Shown: positions 24,111 to 31,460, counted from the stretch's first letter. The stretch is 46,151 bases of DNA from Pseudomonas putida W15Oct28 (GCF_000708715.2 NZ_JENB01000040.1:1-46151); one strand, 5' to 3'. The notes: generated by a model not told the origin, from the sequence alone. Program-made: numbers and translations.

Positions 24111-24286
24111 GTGAGAACCCGACTGATACAAAGCTCCGTCGTTATGGCGGCCGTGCGCGGGCAGGCTTAGGCCTGGCCGAGTTTTGCCTTTGTTCCTCGG
24201 TTTCTCACCCCGCGCACGGCTGCCACCCACAATCCGTGAGAAAGATTGAAGTGGCAGTCTCCTTGAGCAGAACAAAGGTGATGGCC
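24111..24286 (+). ncRNA. Structured leader with alternative pairings that can hide the ribosome site (cis-regulatory RNA candidate)
   Basis: A central segment contains CCTTTGTT (24187-24194) and TTTCTCAC (24201-24208). Downstream, GTGAGAAA (24236-24243) and AACAAAGG (24271-24278) are perfect 8-base complements in nested order, and AAAGG is the ribosome site of the DUF6124 gene. Upstream, GTGAGAACCCGA (24111-24122) pairs 11 of 12 with TCGGTTTCTCAC (24197-24208), and ACAAAG (24128-24133) pairs with CTTTGT (24188-24193). So the centre can pair either way: with the upstream copy, which frees the ribosome site, or with the downstream copy, which hides it. A separate 16-bp stem (24146-24161 with 24209-24224) and a small CAGGC-TTAG-GCCTG hairpin also lie here. 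Another small hairpin (GTCGC-TCCG-GCGAC) stands at 24092-24105. The element is seen in the sequence; that it works as a switch is inference. Confidence 0.6.
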
Positions 24287-24544
24287 ATGAAAAAGCTCGT
24301 ACCCGATCCCCCCCGCCGCCCAATCAACACGCCATTCTTCACCGTCAAATCCGATATCTACCCACCCCTCGCCCTCGCGCACGTAATCGAACTGCTACGC
24401 GGCGTGATCGAAACCCTTGACGAACATTGCCGCAGCCACGCTGGCGATGCCGGCCTGGGCAATGCCCTGCATGCAACTGAAATCGCCCATTCGCTGGTAA
24501 CACATTCCCATGCACGGCTGTTCGGCCAAAAGGAAGAGGCGTGA
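24287..24544 (+). CDS. DUF6124 family small protein
   Basis: An 85-residue protein with the family start MKKLVPDPP, a central AHVIELLRGVIETLDEHCRS helix, and ALHATEIAHSLVTHSHARLF near the end. It looks soluble and helical with several His and no signal peptide. The family is, as I remember, restricted to Pseudomonas and multicopy; its function is unknown. The ATG at 24287 follows AAAGGTG at six bases; another ATG two codons earlier overlaps that site's spacing and is less likely. Only four bases separate its stop from the DUF3077 start, so the two form an operon. Translation may be controlled by the structured leader described separately. Confidence 0.8.
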   Translation: MKKLVPDPPRRPINTPFFTVKSDIYPPLALAHVIELLRGVIETLDEHCRSHAGDAGLGNALHATEIAHSLVTHSHARLFGQKEEA

Positions 24545-24548
24545 AAAC

Positions 24549-24821
24549 ATGGCAGACGAACCCAAGGTCATCGTCACCATCGGCGCAGAAACCTTCCTGG
24601 AAGTCGGCAACCCGCCAAAGGATCTGCTGCGGGTCCAGCCCGGCATTCCTATCGATGATGCCTACGAGCAAGTTTCGATCCTGCTGAGCTATATCAAGCA
24701 TCTGCTGCGCGAAGGCGATATGGAGGACGACCACAAATTCCTCGGCGCCGCCGATTACCTCACGGCGTTGGCCAAGGCATTGATGAACGAAGTCGAACTG
24801 ACCAAAAATACCTTGCGCTGA
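24549..24821 (+). CDS. DUF3077 family small protein
   Basis: A 90-residue protein resembling DUF3077 family members: a short beta-like N terminus (KVIVTIGAETFLEV), then VQPGIPIDDAYEQVSILLSY, IKHLLREGDMEDDHKFLGAA and a helical C terminus. No membrane segment. Function unknown. The DUF6124 and DUF3077 families share the plan of an acidic two-helix body following an 'LxVxPGI..eeAle.as' type segment, so they may be related paralogues, an inference from pattern only. The start at 24549 is preceded by GGAAGAGGCGTGAAAAC. A strong intrinsic terminator follows the stop by 15 bases, closing a two-gene unit. Confidence 0.8.
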   Translation: MADEPKVIVTIGAETFLEVGNPPKDLLRVQPGIPIDDAYEQVSILLSYIKHLLREGDMEDDHKFLGAADYLTALAKALMNEVELTKNTLR

Positions 24822-24836
24822 ACGGCTGCCCTCGGG

Positions 24837-24860
24837 GGGCCGCTTTGCGGCCCTTTTTTT
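24837..24860 (+). terminator. Intrinsic terminator of the DUF6124-DUF3077 operon
   Basis: A perfect 7-bp stem, GGGCCGC-TTT-GCGGCCC, followed directly by seven T. Confidence 0.92.
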
Positions 24861-24908
24861 GCGACACATGGCCTGATGGACCGGCCCATCGCGGTGTGCG
24901 CCTTCTGG

Positions 24909-25352
24909 TCATGCCTGGGTGGGCAGGCTCATATGCAGCAAGGGGAACGGCCGGCCTTCGCCATCCAGCGGCGAGCGGCCGGTCTGGACGAAGCCGTAGT
25001 GCTGGTAAAACCCGGTTGCCTGGGGGTTCTGCTCGTTGACATCGACACTCATCGCGCTACGCGACTGGCGGCCAAAATCCAGCAGTGCACGGCCAATGCC
25101 CTGGCCATGGCGCTCGGGGTCGACGAACAGCATTTCCACGTGGTTTTCATTGAAACCGATAAAGCCCAGCGGCTGGTCATCGGTGTTTATTGCAACCCAC
25201 AGCTCGACGGCCGGGAAGTACACGTCACGCAGCTGTGGCAACAGCGCGTCGATGTCGGACGGTTGCAGAAAGTGGTGCGTGGCGCGTACGGCGCGCAGCC
25301 AGATGTCGAGCAGCTGCGGGTAGTCTGCAGCAATGCCTTGGCGAATGATCAT
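24909..25352 (-). CDS. GNAT-family N-acetyltransferase (YjaB-like)
   Basis: A 147-residue cytosolic acetyltransferase. The acetyl-CoA loop is VDPERHGQGIGRALLDF (R/Q-x-x-G-x-G/A), preceded by ENHVEMLFVDP and followed by SMSVDVNEQNPQATGFYQHY and GFVQTGRSPLD. The remembered E. coli YjaB has the same layout (VDATHDFL, NVNEQNEQAVGFYKKVGF), so an orthologue or close relative is likely; YjaB's natural substrate is unsettled. The start at 25352 (MIIRQG) follows AGGATGACCCC; the frame is open 24 codons further upstream without a ribosome site. It ends convergent to the DUF3077 operon terminator. Confidence 0.88.
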   Translation of the reverse strand: MIIRQGIAADYPQLLDIWLRAVRATHHFLQPSDIDALLPQLRDVYFPAVELWVAINTDDQPLGFIGFNENHVEMLFVDPERHGQGIGRALLDFGRQSRSAMSVDVNEQNPQATGFYQHYGFVQTGRSPLDGEGRPFPLLHMSLPTQA

Positions 25353-25567
25353 GGGGTCATCCTGAATGTATAGATGGCGGATGGGCACGCCATTGGGTGG
25401 CGGCCATGCGGGTGTCGGCATCATGAATGACCGCTTCGCGATTTAACGCCTGGGCGGTACACGGCAGGGGAGGCCGGAAGGGAAGAATGCGGAAGGTTAC
25501 CCGGATTGCGCAGGGTGGGGCAATGCAGCCTGAGTCGGGCTTCGGAAGAGAGTTCGCCAGTCCCGAC

Positions 25568-25647
25568 CCTTTCGCGGGTAAACCCGCTCCCACAGGTACA
25601 GCGCTACCCTCAGGTATGGCGCGGTACCCGCGAAAGGACCGACACTG
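25568..25647. repeat. REP-type repeat, partly degenerate
   Basis: One intact REP unit (TTCGCGGGTAAACCCGCTCC) is followed by a decayed opposing unit of which only GGTACCCGCGAAAGG remains recognisable. It lies between the acetyltransferase and NUDIX genes. Confidence 0.65.
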
Positions 25648-25672
25648 GCGGCTCAAGCCTGCTCATCGGACT

Positions 25673-26101
25673 CTAGCCGCGATCGCTTTGCAAGGGCTCC
25701 AGGGCGTTGTTCAGATAGACCAATGCTCGCTGAAAGACTGGATGGCAGTCGTTGTAGGGCAGGTTGTCGAACGCGGCCCAGAAGAACGTGAACAGGTGGC
25801 CATGGTCATCCTGTGTCTGGTGGGACCAGTGCTCGGGCAGGGCACCTTCCACCTGGCACAGGTGAAACGACCACACCTGCCCGAGGTGTTCGGCATCCCA
25901 GCAGCCCAAGTCTTGCTTGAGCGTGGCTTTGGTGATGCCTGATTCCTCGCTCAACTCACGCAAGGCGGCTGCGGCCGGCGCCTCGCCTTGTTCGATGGTG
26001 CCTTTGACCAGTTGCACGCCAGCCAAGGGGTGGCGGAACAGCAGGATTTTTGGAGGCAACGTGGACGAAAGGACCACGGGGCAGGCTTTATTCGGACGCA
26101 T
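25673..26101 (-). CDS. NUDIX hydrolase
   Basis: A 142-residue pyrophosphohydrolase. The full NUDIX box is present at about residues 34-56: GTIEQGE, seven residues, then RELSEESGI, matching G-x5-E-x7-REUxEExGU; the Glu residues bind the catalytic Mg2+. The N terminus (ILLFRHPLAGVQLVKGTIEQ) is the usual beta strand leading into the box. Substrate (an oxidised nucleotide, a sugar nucleotide or a dinucleoside polyphosphate) cannot be inferred. The start is preceded by AGGGAAATCGCTC. A family II REPIN lies about 50 bp upstream of its start. Confidence 0.9.
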   Translation of the reverse strand: MRPNKACPVVLSSTLPPKILLFRHPLAGVQLVKGTIEQGEAPAAAALRELSEESGITKATLKQDLGCWDAEHLGQVWSFHLCQVEGALPEHWSHQTQDDHGHLFTFFWAAFDNLPYNDCHPVFQRALVYLNNALEPLQSDRG

Positions 26102-26149
26102 GAGCGATTTCCCTGTCTGCTAACAAAATTCATGGGCGTACGCGGCCCT

Positions 26150-26266
26150 TGTAGGAGCGGCCTTGTGTCGCGATGGGCTGCGCAGCGGCCCCAGGGTTTC
26201 AGCCAAGCTGCACACATTGCCGGGGCCGCTCTGCGGCCCATCGCGACACAAGGCCGCTCCTACAGG
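26150..26266. repeat. REPIN, family II
   Basis: GTAGGAGCGGCCTTGTGTCG and its complement (CGACACAAGGCCGCTCCTAC) form the outer arms; GCTGCGCAGCGGCC and GGGCCGCTCTGCGGCCC are inner palindromes. It fills most of the 306-bp space between two divergent genes; the remainder holds a promoter described next. Confidence 0.85.
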
Positions 26267-26347
26267 GGTTGCGGCGCGCATTCGGCCGAGTAGACGATGC
26301 CGGTTTCGGGCCAGCTTACAACAGTGTCTAGTGCAAGGCATTCAAGG

Positions 26348-26394
26348 TTGACTGATGTCATTTTGATGCTATTTTTGACGCCTTTTTGACGTCA
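26348..26394 (+). promoter_or_regulatory. Promoter with phased T-tracts before the small membrane-protein gene
   Basis: TTGACT (26348-26353), a 16-bp spacer and TATTTT (26370-26375) make a plausible sigma-70 promoter. Overlapping it, TTTTGATG, TTTTTGACG and TTTTTGACG recur at 26361, 26372 and 26383, about 11 bp apart, and end in the palindrome TGACGTCA (26387-26394). The ribosome site AAGGA follows at once, so the transcript leader would be very short. Confidence 0.5.
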
Positions 26395-26407
26395 AGGAAT
26401 GTTACAA

Positions 26408-26716
26408 ATGGACCACGTAGGGTTTGCCCTCGCCATGGCCGCGCTGGCAATGGGCGCGCTGTGCGGGCTGTATCGGCAATACGTCATCATGCTGGTCACC
26501 GCATTCATACTCGCCGCACTGGTGGCCCACGGCGAAGCCGCTCACCACTGGCTGGCCACCTTCGTGGACAACCTGCTCCCGATGTTCCTCTGCAGCGCAC
26601 TGGCTGCGCACATTGGCTTTTTTGTCACTCGCTGGATCCCTGCGGTGTTGAAGCGCGCACGCAGCAAGCCAGCCGAGGCGACAGCGGGTCAAGACCAATG
26701 GAAATCCCTCGGTTGA
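26408..26716 (+). CDS. Small inner-membrane protein of unknown function
   Basis: A 102-residue protein with three hydrophobic stretches: about residues 4-20 (VGFALAMAALAMGALCG), 25-42 (VIMLVTAFILAALVAH) and 55-75 (LLPMFLCSALAAHIGFFV). The C-terminal 25 residues are hydrophilic and positive at first (KRARSKPAE), so they probably face the cytoplasm. I do not recognise a family. The ATG at 26408 is chosen over one three codons earlier because AAGGA then sits at normal distance. The next gene, a secreted protein, begins 19 bp after the stop, suggesting an operon and perhaps a shared envelope role. Confidence 0.7.
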   Translation: MDHVGFALAMAALAMGALCGLYRQYVIMLVTAFILAALVAHGEAAHHWLATFVDNLLPMFLCSALAAHIGFFVTRWIPAVLKRARSKPAEATAGQDQWKSLG

Positions 26717-26735
26717 GGCCTGCCTGGAAAACACC

Positions 26736-27320
26736 ATGAAACCCTTCAAATTCGTGATCGCCGCCCTGGCGCTGTTCTCGCCGGTCGCTTCTGCCGATTT
26801 CTGCGACATCATGGCCGGCCCGGGCGCAGCAGAATGCCGAACCATCGCCCTGCAAAGCGGCGTCAAATTCATCGGCAACTGGGCCTTGCAGCAACAGGCC
26901 CCTGAAGGTAGCCAGGCCAGTGCAGGCAAAGCCGGTCTGGTGGTCGCCCACATCCCGGCCATGTACATGATCGACACCGAGCGCCTGGCGCGCAGCGCCT
27001 TCATGTTCAGGTGCGAACAGGGCAGGGGGAGCATCAGCCTCGATGCATTGCCGCACATGCTGGCGCCGTCGGCAGCGTCGATCGACAGCTGGCCGCTGAC
27101 CTTCCGTTTCGGCCAAGGCAAGGCCTTCACCGAGCGTTGGTCGGTCAACCGCAAGCGGGGTGTGCTACTGGCGCCTGCCAGCTCGGCCCTGCCGCTGATG
27201 CTGCATGGCGTCCGCGACCTGATGGTGCTTACACCTGGCCCCACCCAGGCAGACATGCCGTTGGGCTGGATCTATGATCTGGACGGTATCGACCAGGTGC
27301 TGGAACACGTTTGCCTGTGA
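26736..27320 (+). CDS. Periplasmic protein, weakly TagO/VasI-like
   Basis: A 194-residue exported protein. A signal peptide (MKPFKFVIAALALFSPVASA) with cleavage after Ala20 is clear. The mature part has four Cys, two near the N terminus (FCDIMAGPGAAECR) and FRCEQG and VC at the end, so one or two disulfides are likely. The order of a central FRCEQGRGSISL strand, a Trp-containing strand (RWSVNRKRGVLLAP) and a final YDLDGIDQVLEHVC segment recalls TagO/VasI proteins of type VI secretion, which end in a FDLsGl...C pattern. The resemblance is only in pattern and no other type VI gene is present, so I do not assign that role. Probably cotranscribed with the small membrane protein upstream. Confidence 0.7.
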   Translation: MKPFKFVIAALALFSPVASADFCDIMAGPGAAECRTIALQSGVKFIGNWALQQQAPEGSQASAGKAGLVVAHIPAMYMIDTERLARSAFMFRCEQGRGSISLDALPHMLAPSAASIDSWPLTFRFGQGKAFTERWSVNRKRGVLLAPASSALPLMLHGVRDLMVLTPGPTQADMPLGWIYDLDGIDQVLEHVCL

Positions 27321-27331
27321 TGGAGCGCTGC

Positions 27332-27379
27332 CCCACGAACCTTGCTCCCATTCATAGTGGGTGCAAGGCGTAGCGTGGG
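27332..27379. terminator. Long imperfect hairpin between convergent genes
   Basis: Nested complementary blocks CCCACG/CGTGGG, CCTTGC/GCAAGG and CCCA/TGGG enclose a seven-base loop and fill almost the whole 61-bp gap between two gene ends. There is no T-tract, but the position suits a bidirectional terminator. Confidence 0.6.
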
Positions 27380-27381
27380 TA

Positions 27382-29868
27382 TCAGAACGCGCCTTGCAAG
27401 GTCACCATGAAGTTGCGCGGTTCGCCATAGAAGTTGCCCCAGGCCGGCGCACCGATGGTGGCGTAGTACTTCTTGTCGAACAGGTTGTTGCCGTTGAGGG
27501 CGACAGTCCAGTTCGAGTCGATGCGGTACTGCACGCGGCCGTTCCACACGGTGTAGCCTGCCTGCTCGACACGGGTAGTGCCGGTAGTACGGAAGTTTTC
27601 GCTCTGGCTGTTCAGGCCGGCGCCGACGGTGAAGCGCTCCAGTGCACCGCCCAGTTGGTAGTCACCCCACACCTTGAGCATGTGCCGCGGGATGAAGCTG
27701 GAGGTGAAGGTCAGCTCGGTCGGGTCGGTGTCTTCAATGGTATTCAGGTACTTGGTCTGCGTGTAGGTGTAGCCTGCAAGCAGTTGCAAGCGCTCGATCG
27801 GCGAGCCGCTGATCTCGGCCTCGAAGCCCTGGGCGCGCACTTTGCCGCTGTCGGTGTAGCAATAGCCGTCGCCTGACGGGCAGGCTTCGTTGTAGTCGCT
27901 TTCTGCGCGGTGCTTCTCGACAGTGCGGAACAGGTTGAACGAGGTGTTCAGCGCGCCGCCCAGCAGCTCGCCCTTGATGCCAACCTCGTAGTTGGCACCG
28001 GTCTTGGGCTGAAGTGACTGCCGCTCGGCGTTCACCTTGTCGCTCTGCGGCTGGAAGATGTCGGCGTAGCTGGCGTAGGCGGTCCACTGGTCGTTCAGGT
28101 CGTACAGCACGGCGGCGAACGGCGTGACTTGGCCGTTTTCCTGGCTGCGGTTATTCACCCAGTAATCGTAGAACTGGGTATAGGAGTCGCTCTTGTTGCG
28201 GTACCAGCTGACCCGCGCGCCCAGCACCAGGGTCAGTGGCTCTGCCAGCTTCAGGCGCAGGTTGGCATAGGTGCCGTACTGGGTGGTAGTGGAGTCGGTT
28301 GGCACGCTGCCACCGCGGGTCGGGTTGACCAGGTAATCGCCCTTGGAGGGGTGTGGGAAGTTCGCGGTGGGGGCGAACGGGTCCTGTTTGCCGTCCAGCA
28401 GCATCAGCGCGAAGTAATCATGGGTTTTCTGCCGGCTGGCGTTGGCGCCGATGATCAGCTCGTGCTGCAGGCCGAACGCCTCGAACTTGCCATCCACATA
28501 GCTATCGAAGCCGTAGTCGTCCTGGTCGTAGTCGAAACGCCCGGCGCGGACGTTCATGCTGGCGGTGGTGGCGCCGACCGGTACCGTGCCTTCAGAGTAG
28601 GCGTATTCGATGTCCTGGTTGTTGTGGGTGTAGACCGAAGCGAAATTCAGCGTCCAGTCATCGTTGAAGCGGTGCTTGAGGTCGGCAAAACCGGTAATGC
28701 GCTGGCTTTGCAGGTCGTTCCAGCTGGCCCCCAGGCAGGTGGAGCGCGACAGCTTCAGGTCACTGCCATCGGCGTAGCGTGGCACGCCGGCATAGCACGG
28801 TGTGGCATCGACATCCTCGTAGGCCAGGCCAACGCCCAGGGTGGTGTCGGCGGTGACGTCCCAGTCGATGGCGCCGTACAGTATCTGGTCCTGGCGCTTG
28901 CCCACGTCATAGAAGTACTGGCGGTCCTGCAGCGTCGCCACGGCGCGACCGCGCACGGTACCCGACGCGTTCAGCGGGCCGCCTACATCCACCTGGCCGC
29001 GGTAGTTGTCCCAGCTGCCGGCAGACAGGGTGACGGTGGTGGTGGCCTTTTCCTGGCCACGCTTGCGCACGAAGTTGACGCCGCCGGCGGAAGAGCCGGA
29101 GCCCTTCATCATGCCGGCCGCGCCCTTGAGGATTTCGACGCGGTCGTAGAACGCCATGTCGCTGGAAAAGCTGTTGGCCTGCACGTAGTTGCCGCCCACG
29201 TCCAGCGGCACGCCGTCGTACTGGTACTGGCCGTCCAGGTTGAAACCGCGGGAGTAGAAATATTTGCCGCCCATGGGCGAGTCGTACACGGTGATGCCCG
29301 GGGTCTTGTCCAGCACCTGTTCCAGCGTGTTGAGGTTCTGGTCGTCGAGCATCTTGCGGGTCATCACGGTGACCGACTGCGGGGTCTCCTTCAGCGTGTG
29401 CACGCCCTTGCCGATGGTCACTGCGTGGGCGGTGTACGACTGGGTGCCCTCGCTGGTTGCGTCCAGCCGGTTGGCGTCGATGGTGAGCGGCCCCAGTTCC
29501 ATCGCCGAGCCGTTGTCTGCAAGTATCAGCACATAACCGCCATTGCCCTGGCGTTGCGCCTGCAGGCCACTGTTGGCCAGCAGGCGGATCAGCCCTTCAT
29601 CGACGCTGTAGCTGCCTTCCAGGCCTGCGCTGCTCAGGTTGTGCGTTTGTGCGGTGTCGAACGAAATGGTCACGCCCGCCTGGACGCCAAACTGGGTGAT
29701 GGCATTGCCCAACGGGCCGGCGGGGACGTGGTAGGCGGTCTGGCTTTGGGCCATGGCCTGGGCAGGCATCAGCAGCAGCCCCGGCGCGCTGGCCAGGGAC
29801 ATGCCGAACAGCACCAGGCGCACGGCCTGGCTCAGCTTGGTTGCAGGGGTCGGGTGCAGATGGGGCAT
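27382..29868 (-). CDS. TonB-dependent siderophore receptor with signalling domain
   Basis: An 828-residue outer-membrane receptor. After a signal peptide ending AQAMAQ comes the STN signalling domain (about 45-115, YHVPAGPLGNAITQFGVQAG), the plug (about 140-290, with KETPQSVTVMTRKMLDDQN and KGAAGMMKGSGSSAGGVNFV), and a 22-strand barrel ending in the terminal aromatic pattern NFMVTLQGAF. The layout is that of FoxA/FiuA/FpvA-type ferrisiderophore transducers: the loaded receptor imports the siderophore with TonB energy and signals through its STN domain to the FecR-like protein. The start at 29868 follows AAGGATCACGCA; an ATG seven codons earlier has no ribosome site. It lies directly downstream of the anti-sigma gene and is the expected target of the sigma factor. 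The specific siderophore cannot be read from sequence. Confidence 0.93.
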   Translation of the reverse strand: MPHLHPTPATKLSQAVRLVLFGMSLASAPGLLLMPAQAMAQSQTAYHVPAGPLGNAITQFGVQAGVTISFDTAQTHNLSSAGLEGSYSVDEGLIRLLANSGLQAQRQGNGGYVLILADNGSAMELGPLTIDANRLDATSEGTQSYTAHAVTIGKGVHTLKETPQSVTVMTRKMLDDQNLNTLEQVLDKTPGITVYDSPMGGKYFYSRGFNLDGQYQYDGVPLDVGGNYVQANSFSSDMAFYDRVEILKGAAGMMKGSGSSAGGVNFVRKRGQEKATTTVTLSAGSWDNYRGQVDVGGPLNASGTVRGRAVATLQDRQYFYDVGKRQDQILYGAIDWDVTADTTLGVGLAYEDVDATPCYAGVPRYADGSDLKLSRSTCLGASWNDLQSQRITGFADLKHRFNDDWTLNFASVYTHNNQDIEYAYSEGTVPVGATTASMNVRAGRFDYDQDDYGFDSYVDGKFEAFGLQHELIIGANASRQKTHDYFALMLLDGKQDPFAPTANFPHPSKGDYLVNPTRGGSVPTDSTTTQYGTYANLRLKLAEPLTLVLGARVSWYRNKSDSYTQFYDYWVNNRSQENGQVTPFAAVLYDLNDQWTAYASYADIFQPQSDKVNAERQSLQPKTGANYEVGIKGELLGGALNTSFNLFRTVEKHRAESDYNEACPSGDGYCYTDSGKVRAQGFEAEISGSPIERLQLLAGYTYTQTKYLNTIEDTDPTELTFTSSFIPRHMLKVWGDYQLGGALERFTVGAGLNSQSENFRTTGTTRVEQAGYTVWNGRVQYRIDSNWTVALNGNNLFDKKYYATIGAPAWGNFYGEPRNFMVTLQGAF

Positions 29869-29980
29869 TGCGTGATCCTTCCGTGTCATGGCAGAAAGTC
29901 GCTGTCGTCGCGGCTTGTGTCAGGGACGGGCGAGAATCGAAATCAGCAAGGTGTGGGTGAAATTATTTTTGGGTGGTTAC

Positions 29981-30916
29981 TCAGGCGGGTTCCACGCTCA
30001 CCCAGTAACGGCTGAGGTAGCGCACCCTCACGGGCAGGGTTTTCGGCAGGTTGGCCAGTGCAATATCGGTATCGTCGATGCGGAAGGCACCGGAAATGCT
30101 CATGGACCGGATCGAGGAGGCGCAGCGCAGCACCCCTTGCCGGTAACGCCCCAGCTCTTCGACAAAGTCGCCCAGCTGCCAGTCGTTCACGCTCAGCATG
30201 CCCTGCAGCCAGGCCGTCGAATCGACGGGCAGGGCATGGGCGGTGGCGAAGTCGTCGCGGTCAAAACGCACTTGCTGGCTGGCCTGCAGTTGCAGCACCC
30301 GATCAGGGTGGTGCTGCGGGCGTACTTCGACAGAACCCTGCAGCACGCCCACGCGCGTCTGCTGGGCAAGTTTGCGGATGCTGAACTCGGTACTGCGGGC
30401 GAGCACGCTGCCGTCTTCGGTGTGCACGATGAACGGGCGCTGCTGAAGGCCACTGATCGGGCGCACCAGGATTTCCCCTTGGTACAGCTGGATCGCCCGT
30501 ACTTTCGCGTCGTAGCGCACATCCAGCGCGGTATCCACGTTCAGCTCAAGCTGCGAGCCATCCTCCAGCTGCAGGGCGCGGCGTTCACCGCCACGGGTGC
30601 GTTGCTGGGCCAGCAAGGCGCGAGAGGGCACCTGCTCGGCTGCCAGCCAGCCACCGCCACCCATGGCCAGCAACAGGCTCAGCACCTTCAGCACATCGCG
30701 CCGCTGTGCTTGTGCCGCGCCCAGGCTGGACAGCGCCGCCTGCGGTGGCACCATGGCCCATTGCCGCTGCAGTTTTTCTACCCGCGCCCAGGCGGCAGCG
30801 TGTTGCGGGCTGGCCTGCAGCCACTGCCGCCAGGCGTGGGTGCGGGCCTCGTTGCTGGCGCCATCGTTGAGCTGCACATACCAGGTGGCAGCGGCTTCGA
30901 GTGTCTTGAGGTCCAT
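29981..30916 (-). CDS. FecR-family anti-sigma/sigma regulator
   Basis: A 311-residue inner-membrane regulator. The cytoplasmic N-terminal part (about 1-75) has the FecR-type WYVQLNDGAS and WLQASPQHAAAWARVE segments that bind the sigma factor. One membrane helix follows (about 75-95, LKVLSLLLAMGGGGWLAA). The periplasmic part carries the FecR domain (RRALQLEDGSQLELNVDTAL, then FIVHTEDGSVLARSTEFSI and VGVLQGSVEV) and the C-terminal DUF4974-like segment, which touches the receptor's STN domain. It is separated from the sigma gene by five bases and lies before the receptor gene, the standard sigma/anti-sigma/receptor order of iron cell-surface signalling. Confidence 0.92.
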   Translation of the reverse strand: MDLKTLEAAATWYVQLNDGASNEARTHAWRQWLQASPQHAAAWARVEKLQRQWAMVPPQAALSSLGAAQAQRRDVLKVLSLLLAMGGGGWLAAEQVPSRALLAQQRTRGGERRALQLEDGSQLELNVDTALDVRYDAKVRAIQLYQGEILVRPISGLQQRPFIVHTEDGSVLARSTEFSIRKLAQQTRVGVLQGSVEVRPQHHPDRVLQLQASQQVRFDRDDFATAHALPVDSTAWLQGMLSVNDWQLGDFVEELGRYRQGVLRCASSIRSMSISGAFRIDDTDIALANLPKTLPVRVRYLSRYWVSVEPA

Positions 30917-30921
30917 TGCCC

Positions 30922-31422
30922 TCAGCCTTCGACTGCGAGCAGGCAGCGGGTCATCGCCTTGATCAGGTGGTTCTTCACGGTGGTGACCGACACGCCGAAG
31001 CGCTCGGCCGCAGCACCGTAGGTCAGGCCTTCGAGTTGAACGGCGAGGAAGATGGCGCGGGTCTTGGCGCCGAGTTCGTCGAGCAGGGTGTCCACGGCCA
31101 CCAGCATTTCGATGATCGACAAGCGCACCTCCGGCGATACCTCTACCGGCTCCGGGCGCAGGGCCAGGGCTTGCAGGTACGCTTTTTCGATGGCGCGCCG
31201 GCGGGCTTTGTCGATCAGCAGCGAGCGGGCGATGGCGCTGAGGTAGCTGCGCGGCTCGCGGATCGGCAACTGATTGCGCGCGGTCATTACCCGCAGGAAG
31301 GTGTCATGCGCCAGGTCGGAGGCATCGGCGGCGTTGCCCAGGCGGGCGCGCAGCCAGCCCTTCAGCCAGCCGTTGTTTTCGCTGTACAGCTGGTGCAGGG
31401 CCTGGGGATCGAGCGTCGACAT
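30922..31422 (-). CDS. FecI-type ECF sigma factor
   Basis: A 166-residue extracytoplasmic-function sigma factor of the iron-starvation group. Region 2 includes LGNAADASDLAHDTFLRVMT and the DNA-melting part PRSYLSAIARSLLIDKARRR; region 4 is LEGLTYGAAAERFGVSVTTVKNHL. It directs RNA polymerase to the receptor gene when the FecR-like partner relays that the siderophore is bound. The start is not supported by a strong ribosome site, but MSTLDPQALHQLYSENN fits FecI-like N termini. An A/T-rich partly symmetric stretch just upstream (31441-31460) has some Fur-box character but does not match convincingly. Confidence 0.93.
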   Translation of the reverse strand: MSTLDPQALHQLYSENNGWLKGWLRARLGNAADASDLAHDTFLRVMTARNQLPIREPRSYLSAIARSLLIDKARRRAIEKAYLQALALRPEPVEVSPEVRLSIIEMLVAVDTLLDELGAKTRAIFLAVQLEGLTYGAAAERFGVSVTTVKNHLIKAMTRCLLAVEG

Positions 31423-31440
31423 GCGTCAAGACCGCAATAT

Positions 31441-31460
31441 TAATGGGAATTGATCGCATT
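31441..31460 (-). promoter_or_regulatory. Weak Fur-box-like site before the ECF sigma gene
   Basis: On the gene's strand the sequence reads AATGCGATCAATTCCCATTA: AATGCGA and CCCATTA recall the Fur hexamers in spacing but with mismatches. Expected by context because such sigma genes are normally Fur-repressed; weak by sequence. Confidence 0.3.

Noticed and set aside
23881..24114. Plus-strand frame between the AraC gene and the DUF6124 gene
   Set aside because: No ribosome site and no motif; it overlaps the palindrome and leader region.
26736..27320. Firm call as type VI secretion protein TagO
   Set aside because: Only pattern-level similarity and no type VI genes nearby; reported as weak resemblance.
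28129..30015. 628-codon frame opposite the TonB receptor
   Set aside because: Antisense shadow; the receptor strand has signal peptide, STN, plug and barrel in order.
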